A stretch of 64,000 bases of DNA, from the NCBI GenBank assembly GCA_963556195.1, contig OY744529.1, positions 56,979,080 to 57,043,079 of the forward strand, written 5' to 3'. The translations under genes were made by a program, and so were the position numbers. The notes under the pieces were generated by a model that saw only the letters and a list, made by a program, of their open reading frames with translations, was not told where the DNA came from and made no database searches. This DNA is from Sepiola atlantica (taxonomy: Eukaryota > Mollusca > Cephalopoda > Sepiida > Sepiolidae). Below, in pieces: positions 34,368 to 46,768 of this stretch. Position 1 is the first letter of the stretch; every line of letters starts with the position of its first letter.

Positions 34368-35012
34368 TGGACAGCCTTACTACATTATTTAGTACTGCCC
34401 ATAGAGACAAAGTCACAACTTATTATATTGTAATGAATGTGAATTTAACTTTAAACATGAAGTTAGCAAAAATAATAACTCCACGTGTATATTTTAAACA
34501 AGAATATTTATTAATAAAATATATCAAATGAAACATGTGCCTTTTCTGGGCAGCCCTACTACATGATTTAGTACTGCCAATAAAGACAAAACACAAATGA
34601 CTATACCGCAATCATAAAAAATTTTATTCTGCAAATGAATTTATTATAATTTTTTTAATGAACCTAGCAATTAAAAATAACTTCACAATTTTAGTTCATA
34701 AAAAGTAAAATACATCATAAGAATATAGTCAATTAAAGCGTTTTCTTTTTTATACATCCCTACTACATGATTCAGTACTGCCCATAGAGTGAAAAATCAC
34801 AATTAAATATATTTTAGTAATAAATTTAGTAATTAAGTTTAAAAATGAAGTTATTTGGAAATAATTAATAGAAAATCAATAAAAAATATATTTACGTATG
34901 TAATTCATGAAAGAAATATTTTAGAATATTATCAAAAATACATCAGTCTTTTCTGGACAACTATACTACGTGATTCAGCACTGCTTACAGAAACAACGTC
35001 ACAAATGACTAT
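34368..35012. repeat. Degenerate tandem repeat, period 178-204 bp, four copies
   Basis: A conserved core of about 50 bp recurs at about 34370, 34548, 34752 and 34955: C-CTACTACATGATTTAGTAC, then TGCCCATAGAGACAAA, then TCACAA-TGACTATA. Sequence between cores is AT-rich and only weakly similar, with GAAGTTA and ATAACTTCAC recurring. Confidence 0.8.
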
Positions 35013-35019
35013 AATTTAT

Positions 35020-37700
35020 TTTAGAGTTTTACTTAAATAAGTGAAGTTATTCAAAGTAAGTTTACAACCAAAATAAATACCCCTACCTTTAATCCTCTAA
35101 ACCCCCTACATTTTCCTCTTATTTTTTAATTCTTTTTCATTATTCTTTTAAATATCTTTTTTTCAATTATTAGAGATTCGATTATTAATAAGTTAAAAAT
35201 TATCAAAAATAATAATATTTCATATTTTTGAAATAATAAAATAGAATAAATTAAAGTAAAATAAGATAAAAATATGTGGAATATTTAAAGTACAAATAGT
35301 AATGAATGTAGAAAAACTGAGGTTCAGAATAAGTTTCAGAATAATAAGAATAAACTTCAATTTCTAAGTTCCAAATAAGTTCAAATAAGTTATTATGATT
35401 TTAGAAGTAATTAAAATATCATAATTCAATTCAATTTAAACCCATTTTTATTATATATATTTAATTGTTTAAGATAACATTTGATTATGTTCGAAATCTA
35501 AAAGCCTAAAGTTGATCTAAAAAAACTATTTCAACGTTTCAAATAACTTTTAGAATGACAAATGTTCTCACTATGGCTAAGAAAAAAGAAATTCAGTAAA
35601 TTTTAAAATTTCAAGAAATTTGTTTTTGTTAATTGTTTGAAATATAAATATCACTTTTCTGGAACTATTTAAAATATCTTAAGACACGTTCATTTTACTA
35701 AAAATTAAATAATTATCCAAAAAATGTCCGTGCTATCAAAAAAATTGTCCGAGCAATACGAATAGCAACAATTATTTTGCTGACAGAAAACTATGTATGG
35801 AAGATCATAATCGCTATAATATTTCATTTTATTTAATTTCATATAGTATTTTTAATTTTATATACAAAGTATGGATTTGTTATAGAACATTTTTAGAAAA
35901 CCATCTGTCAGATGTTTTTTTATAATGTTCCCAAATTTATTTAAAGTTATATTAGAATAAATATAAACAGTTACTCTATTTTCATGAAACAGTTACTTTT
36001 ACAGTTTTAATTGGTCTCAGTAATATTTTATTCCCCTATCTTATTTTAAAATGATATTAAAATTGTTTAAATATCGGCGAATATGTTTTAGTTTTAACCT
36101 GTCTATTTTGTTTTAATTAAAAGATATATAAACTTTAATTGTAAACATTTATTTTATTTTTCCAAAGTTAAACTGGAAACTGAATGATTGTCATTAAGCA
36201 AAAGTTCGATGACGTCGCATAGTGGATAGTGTGTGGCAGGAAGCATCCCGTGTGTTTAATTATGTATTATACTTTTGCCCTACCATACATTTGAAATTAA
36301 TTGTTAGTAAAATTTAAACCATTTTTGAAAAATATTTTTTCGGAATACTCTTGTTTCTTAATTTTTCCAATTTTTTTTTTCAAGATAAAAAAAAAGTCTT
36401 ACGCTGCTGAGTACACATTCATGCGTCAACGACAAGTCAATTATCATTTTGAACTCATCAAAATAATGTTTTTCAACTTAAATAGTTACCGACCTCGTGT
36501 AGCACAAAATCAACAAAAACATTTTCGCGCGTGCTGCTCTAATATTAAGAAACTATAAATATTCAAAAATATTTATTTAAAAAGTTTTGAGGGGTATCCC
36601 ATTTATACAACTATATGCCCCTCAAACATTTATTTCTAAATATTATCTTGGTGGATGGGGTATTTAATACATGCTGATTTGCTAAGAATTTTAAAGAAAG
36701 CTTAAATGACTTTCTATTCGACAGTTTAAATACTTCCAAATTCCTTTCAAATGTAAAACACGAAGTAATAGATTTATTTTTTCAACTATTAACAAAATAT
36801 TCGAATGGCTTACTTGTTTGCGAAGAAACCGAAATGCATTATGATAGATTTAATCTCGTATCAGAGTTTTAATTTACTACTTTTTTTTATTAAAAATAAA
36901 AATTTAAAAAAGATGGTACTTTTGTAGTTTACGGACCGGGTTGAAATAATAACATTATTTAGAAAGTTATTCTTAACATGGGGAGTGGGACTTTGCTAAC
37001 GATTCTGTAACTTCACCTAACAATTTGATAAAAAAATACATCGTAAAAATTGAATGGACCTTTAAAAAATATCTAAAAAATAACCAGGTCCGTAAAATGC
37101 ACAAGTACCAAAATAATAATACAAGAAGTGTTCCATTTGCATGAGGGGTTAGCTCCGTATTTACAACTATATCCATCGCAAGAACGGTTCTAAAATCTAT
37201 TTTCAATCGATATTTATTTCATAATTACCGAATTTTCCTACTTTGACAAAATTGGCGAATTTTCCTTTGCCAAATTTTTCGTTGCACCGAGGTAAACACA
37301 GTGTTGGTTTTGAATTCGTGGAAAATCCAGATCTCTAAAAAAGGGAACTCTGGATTGTAACAAAAATGAAAATTGCTTTAGTATAGAAGGATTTCTCCTT
37401 CACTGACCGAGAAACGATTTAGTGGAGTATCAGAACAGATACTAAACTTTGCAATATATATTTCAACAAAAAAATTAAAAAAATATATAAAAATTGATAA
37501 TATATATAGCTCAAAGCAAAAAGGCCAAGAAAGTATGCAACTGTTCTAGTTAAATATGTTGAGTTTCCATCTGGACTTAAGGTTATTGATAGAGTTAAGT
37601 GATTTGGGAGGGGGCTGTTTCCACATAGACTTAGGGTAGGATTAATGGATTTCTTAACCCCCCTGTTAAAAACACAACACAATTTGTGTCCTTTTATAAA
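35020..37700. other. Very AT-rich intergenic stretch
   Basis: Low-complexity A/T-rich sequence with no coding or repeat structure that I could define, apart from a small inverted repeat at 37327-37355 (TCCAGAT-CTCT...). Confidence 0.5.
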
Positions 37701-37719
37701 CAAATATGGTAATATGCCC

Positions 37720-37890
37720 TTAACGCGCTATCCCGATAGCGATCGGCCAGAAATGGGTGATTATTTTACGGTAAATTTATATGCAATACTCTGTATTCTG
37801 AAATAATTGGTTTTCATTCCCAACACGTAATCGCCGCCAAAAAAAGGATAATTTCAGTTTTGTTTAGGTGGAGCCAAGGGTATCTATCTA
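37720..37890 (+). repeat. Third copy of the 24.5-kb foldback arm
   Basis: GTAAATTTATATGCAATACT, TATTCTGAAATAATTGGTTTT and ACACGTAATCGCC-GCCAAAA follow in the same order as 24628-24735. Confidence 0.6.
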
Positions 37891-37899
37891 CAAATTTAT

Positions 37900-38890
37900 C
37901 AACAATTATTGAAATATAACATTTTTAAATATATTGAAAGTCTTCCAGTATGATGTAAAAATTAATACGTATACTGTAGAAAGTAGTATTTATTAACTGT
38001 AATAATTATATATTTTTTTAAAATTTTCAACAAAAAGCATATATAAAAAGCCCACAGTTTCAATTTTATAGGGAACATCTTTGCTTTCACCGCTAAGAAA
38101 ACAATACGAAACTAATAGAAAAAAAGATACCAATATTTGGGGGTAAACATCTTCAACATACCCAACAGTCAATATCGTCAATATAGCAATTTTTTTCTTC
38201 ATTAATAAAGAGAATTTTCAATTTGAATTTTTTTTGGCTTTCTTTCATGTAAAAGTGTGGCTTCAGTTTTCAGTTTGGCCTTTTGGGGTCTTTTTTTCCT
38301 GAACAATTTAGCTTCTAAAGTCAATTATCACTTTTTTATTATTGTTTAACTAAAAGTTACACAGTTCTGTTTCTATGGCCTCTTTTTTTAATACTAACAT
38401 ATTTAGAATCAGATAATTGAGTTCTATCTTTGTATTCTTCCATTCTTAAATTATATTTATAATTTTTAAAAATTATGTCGAGTTAAAGGGCATGAAGAGC
38501 GTTTATCAATTGCCATTTTTATTAATTTAAGCTACTCAACAATTATATATCTTAAACTCCTTTCGAGATATCTATAATTTCAAATTCTTCTGCTGTTTGT
38601 TACATTTTGGGTATAAAAAATAAATATTTGTTTTAAATTTAAAAAAAGTTATAGTTATTCAAATTAAATGGGGGTGGGCGTTATCCTACACGCTGATGAT
38701 CACACATATTTTGAATAACTTTTTTTCAACTGGACCACATTTTAATGTCGTTATGTTCAAAGAAGCTTTGGGACTAGTCAATTCTAGTGAAATAAACCGC
38801 ATCAAGTTTAGATGAAAACTGAAGTAATGATAAGCCCAAGAATTGGTCACGATGTTCACCGTAAGCATATTATTCACACACTGCCGTGTG
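37900..38890. other. Intergenic stretch, nothing recognised
   Basis: AT-rich, no motif seen. The lone CTGATGA near 38691 has no other hammerhead part. Confidence 0.5.
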
Positions 38891-38892
38891 TG

Positions 38893-38894
<2 letters not shown>

Positions 38895-38940
<46 letters not shown>
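38895..38940. repeat. (TA)n microsatellite
   Basis: 46 bp of TA, to the left of a large foldback. Confidence 0.96.
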
Positions 38941-38942
<2 letters not shown>

Positions 38943-38974
38943 ATGTGTATGCATTTTAACAATGTATATGTATC

Positions 38975-39378
38975 TTTGTGTACGGATTTTAACAAAGGTC
39001 GAGCAGAACAAACGATTATCGGGTTCGAAGCCGTATAACAGCGACGTACATCAGCAGAAATTTGGTTAGCAAATTGTATACTAACATTACCTAACCAAGG
39101 TAATCTTAGGTACGTTGGACATTTTTGAGGATCAAAATGTTTAGACATGAGAATTGATCTTGGTAGCAATATTTGAATTCACAATATCGGGATTCAGTTT
39201 ATCAAAGATGTTCTGATTTATAATGGCTACCCTCTCGATATTGTGAATTCAATTCGTTAGGTAATGTTAGCATAACATTTGCTAACCAAATTTCTTCTGC
39301 TGTACATCGCTGTTATACAGCTTCGGACCTGAGAATCGTTTATTCTGCTTGACCTTTATTAAAATCTGTACACAAGGG
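38975..39378. mobile_element. Foldback element, about 120-bp arms
   Basis: Left arm 38975-39095 and right arm 39256-39378 are inverted copies sharing TTGTGTAC-GATTTTAA, AAAGGTC-AGCAGAA, AAACGATT, GTATAACAGCGA-GTACA, AGAAATTTGGTTAGCAAAT and CTAACATTACCTAAC. The spacer contains a second, nested inverted pair, GAATTCACAATATCG (39174) against CGATATTGTGAATTC (39236-39250). A B-box-like GGGTTCGAAGCCG sits in the left arm at 39020-39032. The right arm has the corresponding AGGTCCGAAGCTG. No coding sequence. Confidence 0.85.
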
Positions 39379-39931
39379 TGTTCTCCCACCCACCATCTTA
39401 GTAATAGCATGTATACATTTAAATGTCAGTGAGGTATCGTATATGTGTGAAGGACAGCTCAAAGGTTTGAATCCAGAATAAAACAACACCCCCTTCAATA
39501 GGCCAGCCCGACTAAATAATTTAAATAATTTAGTAAACACAGCAGGGTCAGCTATTGCTCAATATCGCATGAATAGCGCTGTTTCTCTGTCATAAATAGA
39601 TCACATTCGTTATTCCACTTTAAACTCCTGGATACAATCTACATTAAATCATTAAAACCGTCCCTATGTAAACACAAATGTGGCTTCTAAGACTCAATGT
39701 GATCCACTGTGCCCATCCATTTTTCTCCTAACCTGTCACTTGTCTTTATTACACTCAATATTTTAAGTTTTAATAGTATTTTATTCCACGTATTTACTCT
39801 AATGAGTGTGGACGAAAGTCGGCTAAATGAATTTATATAATTATACTCTTTCCCTCGTTTTTATCACTGTTTTAGTCTTATACTCGCATGAAATAAAAAA
39901 AATGTCACAAATGTGTATATTGCTTGCCGTA

Positions 39932-39978
<47 letters not shown>

Positions 39979-39987
39979 TATATATAT
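39932..39987. repeat. (CA)n microsatellite
   Basis: About 43 bp of CA with a short TA tail. Confidence 0.96.
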
Positions 39988-40201
39988 CATGATCATTTTC
40001 TAATGACCAAAATTCAGTCATTTACTCATATTATTTATATTTTACAATGGCAGAATTGACGATGGTTTTACAATTGTTTGGCAGTGTTCAATATGCTACA
40101 ATTAAACGCAATTACACGCTGCTATTCAACCTAATTTCGTCAAGCTTGTAATCTGAATAATTTGTGATGTACTTTAAGGAATATATATCGAAAAATATAT
40201 A

Positions 40202-40243
40202 TTCTCTCTCTCTCTCCCTATATATATATATATATATATATAT

Positions 40244-40285
<42 letters not shown>
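40202..40285. repeat. (CT)n-(TA)n microsatellite
   Basis: Short CT run and then about 67 bp of TA with one interruption. Lies on the 3' side (minus-strand sense) of the hammerhead at 40316-40360. Confidence 0.96.
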
Positions 40286-40288
<3 letters not shown>

Positions 40289-40315
40289 CTATCTAATAAT
40301 ATCTTTTAGTTATTA

Positions 40316-40360
40316 TCTACATACGTATACGTTTCATCCTTGCGGAATCATCAATGTAGA
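40316..40360 (-). ncRNA. Hammerhead ribozyme motif with C3-to-U change
   Basis: Minus strand: TTGATGA (40354-40348; CUGANGA with the first C as U), stem II TCC/GGA with a GCAA tetraloop bordered by U on each side, GAAA (40335-40332), 10-nt palindromic stem III ACGTATACGT (40332-40323), A at the cleavage position, and a perfect 6-bp stem I TCTACA (40360-40355) with TGTAGA (40321-40316). Only C3 deviates. Since C3 pairs with G8 in the active fold, a U-G wobble might leave weak activity. Confidence 0.72.
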
Positions 40361-40655
40361 GATAACGGTTCAAACCGGCCGCACGATTCAAATCAGGAAC
40401 AAGAGTCATCTATAATTGAATTCTGAACGCTCTTACAAATAAGGCCAATTCCAGCCGTTACGCGACGAGATGAATACTAAATCCTATTTATGTCTAGAAG
40501 GCGGACAACCATAGTCAGCCGCCTGTACAGTGTTTAACAGAAATAAACTTGTATTTATACATTAGATTAGACAGCTTGTGTATTTCCTCATTAAAGGGCC
40601 CGGATGATAGGGGACTATAAATACTTATTTTATAATAAACATTAAATTATTATCT

Positions 40656-40697
40656 ACATGTGTATATGTTACATCCTTGCGGAATCATCAGTGTAAC
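40656..40697 (-). ncRNA. Hammerhead motif, core block 2 mutated
   Basis: Copy of the preceding motif. Here CTGATGA is intact (40691-40685) and stem II TCC-GCAA-GGA is kept, but GAAA reads GTAA and stem III has lost its symmetry. Predicted inactive. Confidence 0.6.
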
Positions 40698-40724
40698 TGT
40701 TCAAACCGGTCGCACGATTCGAAC

Positions 40725-40729
<5 letters not shown>

Positions 40730-40789
<60 letters not shown>
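40730..40789. repeat. (TA)n microsatellite
   Basis: 60 bp of TA between the ribozyme dimer and a large palindrome. Confidence 0.97.
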
Positions 40790-40793
<4 letters not shown>

Positions 40794-41053
40794 TATTTTT
40801 ATTTACACAGACATGTACAAAATCTGCGACACTGGCATGTCGATGTTATCAATCGACAGCTATTATAAACTGAGATCTCCTCAGGCAGAGTTAGAATCCG
40901 ATCTTACCTTAGATCATATTTCTTTCCAAATATGATCTAAGGTTAAGATCGGATTCTAACTCTGCCTGATGAGATCTCAGTTTATAATAGCTGTTGATCG
41001 ATAACAGTGTCGCAGATTTTGTACATGTCTGTGTAAATAAAAATAATCATATA
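40789..41053. mobile_element. 265-bp near-perfect palindrome
   Basis: Arms of about 130 bp (40789-40921 and 40930-41053) from ATGATTATTTTTATTTACAC to the centre at about 40926, where TTAGATCATAT meets ATATGATCTAA. A 10-12-bp difference in the ACTGGCATGTCGATG region and a few substitutions separate the arms. It directly follows (TA)n. A foldback MITE or a Penelope-derived inverted repeat are both possible. Confidence 0.93.
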
Positions 41054-41148
41054 TAAACGCTCTATTTGATATTGAGCACTTTTTATAAACCCGGTTGAAA
41101 TTCTTTGGATTACCACCCTGTGGATGTTTTACTAGTATTATTAGTATC

Positions 41149-41151
<3 letters not shown>

Positions 41152-41200
<49 letters not shown>
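41152..41200. repeat. (TA)n microsatellite
   Basis: About 49 bp of TA. Confidence 0.96.
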
Positions 41201-41204
<4 letters not shown>

Positions 41205-41205
<1 letters not shown>

Positions 41206-42764
41206 TTTGAATGTATGTCGATACTCCAACGCATCCATATGTATGCTAGCACAGACGTCTGTCACCCAATAACCCAATTATGCATGAAAGATTAACGCAA
41301 AATTTTTAGACACGTTTTAACTTTACACAGCTTCTTACATGTGAATGCTTAGAGTCAAAATACAAGAAACTTCTTGGGACCGACATACTTACCGCATTCT
41401 TATCCACTGTCTCGATGGCCAGGGTACAGGTAGATGCAAAATTATACACACAGACACATAGATACACACACACACACATATGCACACATACACTACATAA
41501 ACTCCAGTGCGAGGCAATTGCCGTTGGCGCATACAATCAGAACAATCATGCTTTACTGACTCTGTGGACATATATTTGTCTAACAAGGTTCGTATGTCCT
41601 CTTGTCTTCTTTCTTATTGGTTCACACGGTTCGTTTAACGTTTTTGCTTGTTTCTTTGTTTGGTAGAAAGGGTAAAGACTATGGATGTGAAAGGAGGGGG
41701 GGGGGACAATTGAAAGTAAACGGAGAGGGGGAAAAGCCCCGAGTATTTTGATGGGAAAAAGAATCCGCCTCAATTCGCTTGGCTAGAGATATTCGACAGA
41801 GAAAGACAAAGCAAGCCAAACGTAGTGCAAAATGTGATTCTTACGCTATTTGCTCAGATTCTAATCTGGGCTTTTAAATCTTTTCCACCTTCTAGTCACA
41901 AAGTTCCCTCTCCTTTATAATTTAATTTTTGTGTGTCTTCGTGTGTGCATGCCGACTACATTCTCTCCCCCTTTCGATACCTTACCCTAACCCTCTTTCT
42001 CTCCCTCTATTCCTACTTTTATGTGAGAGTATATATTTTTCTTTCTGATGTGTTCATTCACTCATTCAGTTACACATTCATTCCATCACTCATTTACTCA
42101 ATTACCTATGCGCTCCAATATCCCGCTGTCTTGTGTGCTTTTGGACTTGCAGCCTCGTCGTTATCTTTTTGTCTGTTTCAGTTAGTGAGTATGCCTTTCT
42201 CTAGATTAGATGTCTAACTATATCCTTGTCAAGTCCTAAATTATGAAATCTACGCCGGTACACATATACCTGTAGTCGTCAGTAATATTGGCTGAAATTT
42301 ACGATTAATTTTAAAAAACAACAATTATTAGCTATTAGTGTTGCTACGTCACGACTGTATCAGTTTTTTCAAAATATTCTTGTATACAATTAAATTATAA
42401 GAAATATTAATTCAATTCTCTGAAAATATTTCAACATTAAGCAATGGATTTGCCTCTAGTGGTAATGTTTTAGCCTTTATGTTTACTAGATTTGTAAATG
42501 ATTTCTCAAAAAACTGTTTTAAAAAACAATCAAAACAATATTTCTATTTGAACGATCTATATTTATAAATAGCAGTTCATTGTAACGGTCGTAAAAAAGA
42601 TAAAAGTATACAGAAATTTTCATTTCGAAATATGATTAAAACATATATTAAGCTCTATTTTGCAATATGAAAAAATATTGAGCTTTGAATACATTTGAAA
42701 ATTGACAATAAAATGTATTTGAATATCTCCAGAAAGAAGAATTCTAATTAATTTTAAATAATAC

Positions 42765-42765
<1 letters not shown>
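41205..42765. other. Intergenic stretch, nothing recognised
   Basis: Short CA-rich and G-rich runs (41455-41490; a 13-G run near 41695-41706). Open frames at 41389-41773 and 41933-42217 lack recognisable motifs. Confidence 0.5.

Positions 42766-42768
<3 letters not shown>

Positions 42769-42825
<57 letters not shown>
42769..42825. repeat. (TA)n microsatellite
   Basis: 57 bp of TA. Confidence 0.97.
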
Positions 42826-42827
<2 letters not shown>

Positions 42828-43083
42828 TCCAGAGTTTATTAGTTCGACCGGCGATACAGTTATATAAACCAGTTATGATTGGTAGTAAACATGAACACGT
42901 ATAGTCTGTGTATAATTAATATTTAATAATAACGAATAATTATTAAAAACATTTGTTCAAGTCGAGAACTTTGAAAGAAATCTGAAAAGTTCCTACTGAA
43001 CAAGATATTGCGAAAGTTCTCTCCCATTTACTGAGCCTAAATATATTCTGAAATAAAATATAGGGTTTATTTCTCTCACATTT

Positions 43084-43165
43084 AATATGAGTGTCACGGT
43101 GGCTGAATAGTTAATGATGTTGAATTTGAGTTATTTCGGTTCAAAAATGACGCAGAGAAATGTTA
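43084..43165 (+). mobile_element. tRNA-derived SINE head
   Basis: GTGGCTGAATAGTTAATG (43098-43115) has box-A form and CGGTTCAAAAATGACGC (43127-43150) has box-B form, at tRNA-like spacing of about 35 bp. It is not a tRNA gene: the stems do not close. No hammerhead follows it. Confidence 0.55.
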
Positions 43166-43499
43166 CATTTCGCGAACAATTAAACATTGACAACATGGGC
43201 AACACACGTTTTATATCACAGGGATATTTATTTACATTGAACCTATTAACAATTTACATCATGTTCATCCAAATTAGCTTCATCGCAATGGGCGTTTATT
43301 GTTAGAGTACACTGAATGATTAAAACAGATCTATTATTCATTATGTTCATATATGTTAAGAAAACATTTTACGTTCACCCATTATTATTATTTTAAACAA
43401 AATAAGAACAAACTCCACGGTAATTTGCAGAAGTAATGTTCTCAAAAAACGGGAAACTGATTAAACTGACTATTATGTATCACCTTTGTAAAGTATTTT

Positions 43500-43565
43500 G
43501 TATGACTCAACCCAGGATTGAACCGCGGTCGCCCGACCCATTAATGAACACTCTAAATGCTCTTT
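43500..43565 (-). mobile_element. tRNA-derived SINE head
   Basis: Minus strand: TTTAGAGTGTTCATTAATGG then GCGGTTCAATCCTGGGTTGA, an exact B-box (GGTTCAATCC) with tRNA-like spacing. Faces the head at 43084 across 340 bp. Confidence 0.55.
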
Positions 43566-43569
43566 ACTT

Positions 43570-46500
43570 CTATATTATTTTTGTGGATAATATAGATGTA
43601 GAGAGACTTATTATTTAGCCATCTGATTTACATTTGTGTTTGCTATGTGTACAGAGAGACGTAAAGAGTAAAACTTTTCTCCAAAGGCTCATTAATGCAT
43701 ATGCAGATTAATGCATATTAGAGAGGGGTTAGATCACCATAGGTGAAAGGTATCGAGAGAAACACATAGGTAGTTGAAAGAGAGAGAGAGAGAGGGAGAG
43801 AGAGATCTGACTGGTTTAGTTATTTACAAATTATGTCTAATTAAAACAATTAAAACAAAACTCAATCCTAAAACTACAATTTATTTTAGCATGTATTTTG
43901 TGTCAGTATAATATATAGGAAATAAGCTTTAAGGACACAATATTGGTTGACAACTTTAGTATAATATTATATATGGTGTCGTTGAGTTTAGATCTCGCTA
44001 TATTCATGTTAATTCTTAATTCTATTATTGGCTTTGCTTTCCTCGATTCTTTGACGAATTAGGAAACCACGTATAAGTTGCCAATGTCAACAGTTAAATT
44101 GGTACTCTGAACCCGATAAAGCAAAAAACACGGTAGCTTGAATTGTGAGTTCCCGACGGATTGAACTTGACTAATGTCACTTCCTAGATAGAGAATAGCT
44201 CTTTATACAACGATAGAATGTAGACGCGGACATCAACATACTATCGTAACTAGAGCTGCCAAGCACGTGTGGTTTTCAAACCATGAAGACGATTCCCCTG
44301 TTTGCAAGGCAAAGACGTAAAATCGTTGTTACTTTCATCAGTGAATAATGTCTAGTTTTTAATCCTGTCTATTGCCCTACGTAATGTTTTTGTAATTGTT
44401 GCATTATTATTTTAGATGATCAAATCACTCGTTGATATTGAATATGATATGTATTGTATATCAATCTCTTTTCTTATCTGACGAATTTCTTCGATAGAAT
44501 GAAACAAACGTTTCTCTGTTGCTCATTTGCTATACGTATAATGCTGCTGTTAGACAAATAACTTTTAATTATTTTAAAATGCATTACATCTAACCAATAT
44601 AAGTGTGTATCTTGAAATAAATAAATGAAAAACGCGGGTATAGCCGTTTATATCTGCTAGTATCCTAATATCTACTGGTCATATCCACAGAATAGTATTC
44701 AATAAAATATTATTTTTCTTACCAGTGAAAGAATGAGCACTTAACATATATACACACTGTTTTTTGTACAAAATAAAGTTCATTTTTGATGTGCTCTGGA
44801 GAAATTCTATAAGAAATCACTAGCCTTTTTTCGACATAAAAGAGGATAAGTTGGCAAATATTGAATAGTCTTGTGTAAGAGGTGAACATTTATTTCGATG
44901 AGTTGAGTAACCAACAGTTGATCTTAGGATGAGTAAAATAAAGATAGAGATATTCGAAAGACTGTAACTTTATAAAAATGCCAAAACGGCCAATATAGAA
45001 ATACTCGTAGTTTCCTAAGATTCTACTTGATTTATTTTTTTGGTATCGACAAGCTTAGCATTAAATACAAGTGTGTATTTTCTAGTTAAGTTATAGATTT
45101 TTGTAATATGTATCTTTTTGAATAGCAGTGTGATCGTAATGCCACTTGCATCTTTAATGCTTTTAATTATCCAATACACATATACTAGATTAATAAACTA
45201 TTTCTTTACAATAGGATTTTTAAATACTTATATGTTTGTTCTATTGTCATTCTGTATGCGTATGATTCTTAAATTGTGTATATGACTAGACACATAAATG
45301 TTATGTAATATATAAAATTTATATTCTTCGAGGTATCGAATCCTTCAGTAGTTTTTTTTTCTTTTAATGATTATGATGATCTTTATATTGCTTAGAACTT
45401 CTTGAAGATGAAAGAATGAAACTTTCCTCTTGGCTTGGCTGAACGCTGCTTCTATTTTCTAAATGATACAACCCTGGTTGTTGTTAATTGCAATTAATTA
45501 ACACAGACAAATATAATACCTACAACTTGTTCTTTTATTCACTGTTTTAAGAATTACCCGGCAATGGAAATATATGGAAACAGAATGCTATCTATGCTCA
45601 TACATTTTTACACAGGTGATCTTTCGTCCATTTCTAAGGGTTCTTCCAAAAAAAACGTCCGGCAAGTTGGTCGGTGTTCCATACTCCCATTTCTTTGTTC
45701 GCAACATGTTACAATTTTGACTCATTTAATTGTCTAACAACTTACGTCCTATTGCTGTATGTATTTTAATTGACTCAAGTACTTTCAATATATTAAATAC
45801 CCATTCTTATATGTATGTTCTCTGGTAATATGTACGACTTCCTGTTTTTTTTTTAGATTAAACATACATTTAAACAATAATGTCTTTGAATATGACTTAT
45901 TATTGTTAAGAGAAAACACAAATTTAAAGTTAAAGAAATAATTCACAAGATAAAATTCAATTTTGAATTATTGCAAACTTTCTTTTAATGATTGATATTG
46001 TGAAGATAGTATTTAATTATCTCTGGACATTATGAACGTAAACAACTTTGAAAGATCTGAAATAATAAACAAAGAATAATTGCCAAACAAAATTAGTAAG
46101 AAGCGCCAATTGCCTGACATATATTCTTGCGAATCAAAAACATCATGTGAAGCCAGAGAGATCATGTATATTTAGAGAAAAGTTTTTATTTTATTTTTAT
46201 AACTTAGCAATTCAAATGTATTTGTTTGGACAATGTTTTGACACTCATCATTGACTTTCTTTATCTTATCCTCTTTTTGAAGACTCTCCTGTTTGTCATG
46301 TGACATTTTTGTGATTGTTGGGTTCTCAACCGTTTTTACCACATTTCTTAGCCCCCCCCCCCTTCTAAACTACTTTAGTTTCGAGTTACTCACGAAGAAC
46401 TTGATATATTGTATCGTTCAAGTGCCGTTCGTGAGTATGTATGAACTATAATTGTTTTCATGCCCTTTCTTTTGAAAATAACATCTTTGATTGCAATAGA

Positions 46501-46765
46501 AACAAAACCAAACATTCTAGATGATGTGTCATGTGAACTTTGGCTTCACCACAATTAAACACCTTAATCCATTGGTTCGGTCCCAATGCTTACATCTATT
46601 TCAAAATCATTCAGGCAAATACACATCCGGCAACCTGGAAATTGTTTGGTGCATTCATTAAATCTCAGGCCTTTAAGTGTTGTGTATTATTAATATGTGT
46701 TATTATTTTTATTATTTGTACTCACTAGGAGTTCTAACACAGGTTATCGTCAGTGATTGCTCACC
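43570..46765. other. Intergenic stretch, nothing firm
   Basis: GA run at 43779-43804. No protein motif or ordered repeat found. A CTGATGA near 44344-44338 (minus) lacks GAAA. Confidence 0.5.
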
Positions 46766-46768
46766 GAC

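Larger units (their letters stand above)
40310..40730 (-). mobile_element. Second tandem dimer of tRNA-like head + hammerhead
   Basis: Two direct copies, cores 337 bp apart: 40311-40400 and 40651-40725. On the minus strand the 40311-40480 copy reads GGCCTTATTTGTAAGAGC (D-arm/box-A-like, about 40444-40427), a B-box-like GATTTGAATCG (about 40396-40386), a second GGTTTGAACCG (about 40377-40367), then the hammerhead. The upstream copy has a better B-box GGTTCGAATCG (about 40722-40711) and GGTTTGAAC; its 5' part is cut off by (TA)n at 40730. So the layout is the same as at 1982-2530: repeated head-plus-ribozyme around one copy of the body, with TA tracts at both ends. It is not obviously the same sequence family as that locus, which makes the shared architecture more informative. 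Confidence 0.72.

Noticed and set aside
43084..43565. True tRNA genes
   Set aside because: B-boxes are good but acceptor and anticodon stems do not close; better read as SINE heads.
44305..44345. CTGATGA on the minus strand at 44344-44338
   Set aside because: Followed by AAGTAACAACGATTTT with no GAAA.
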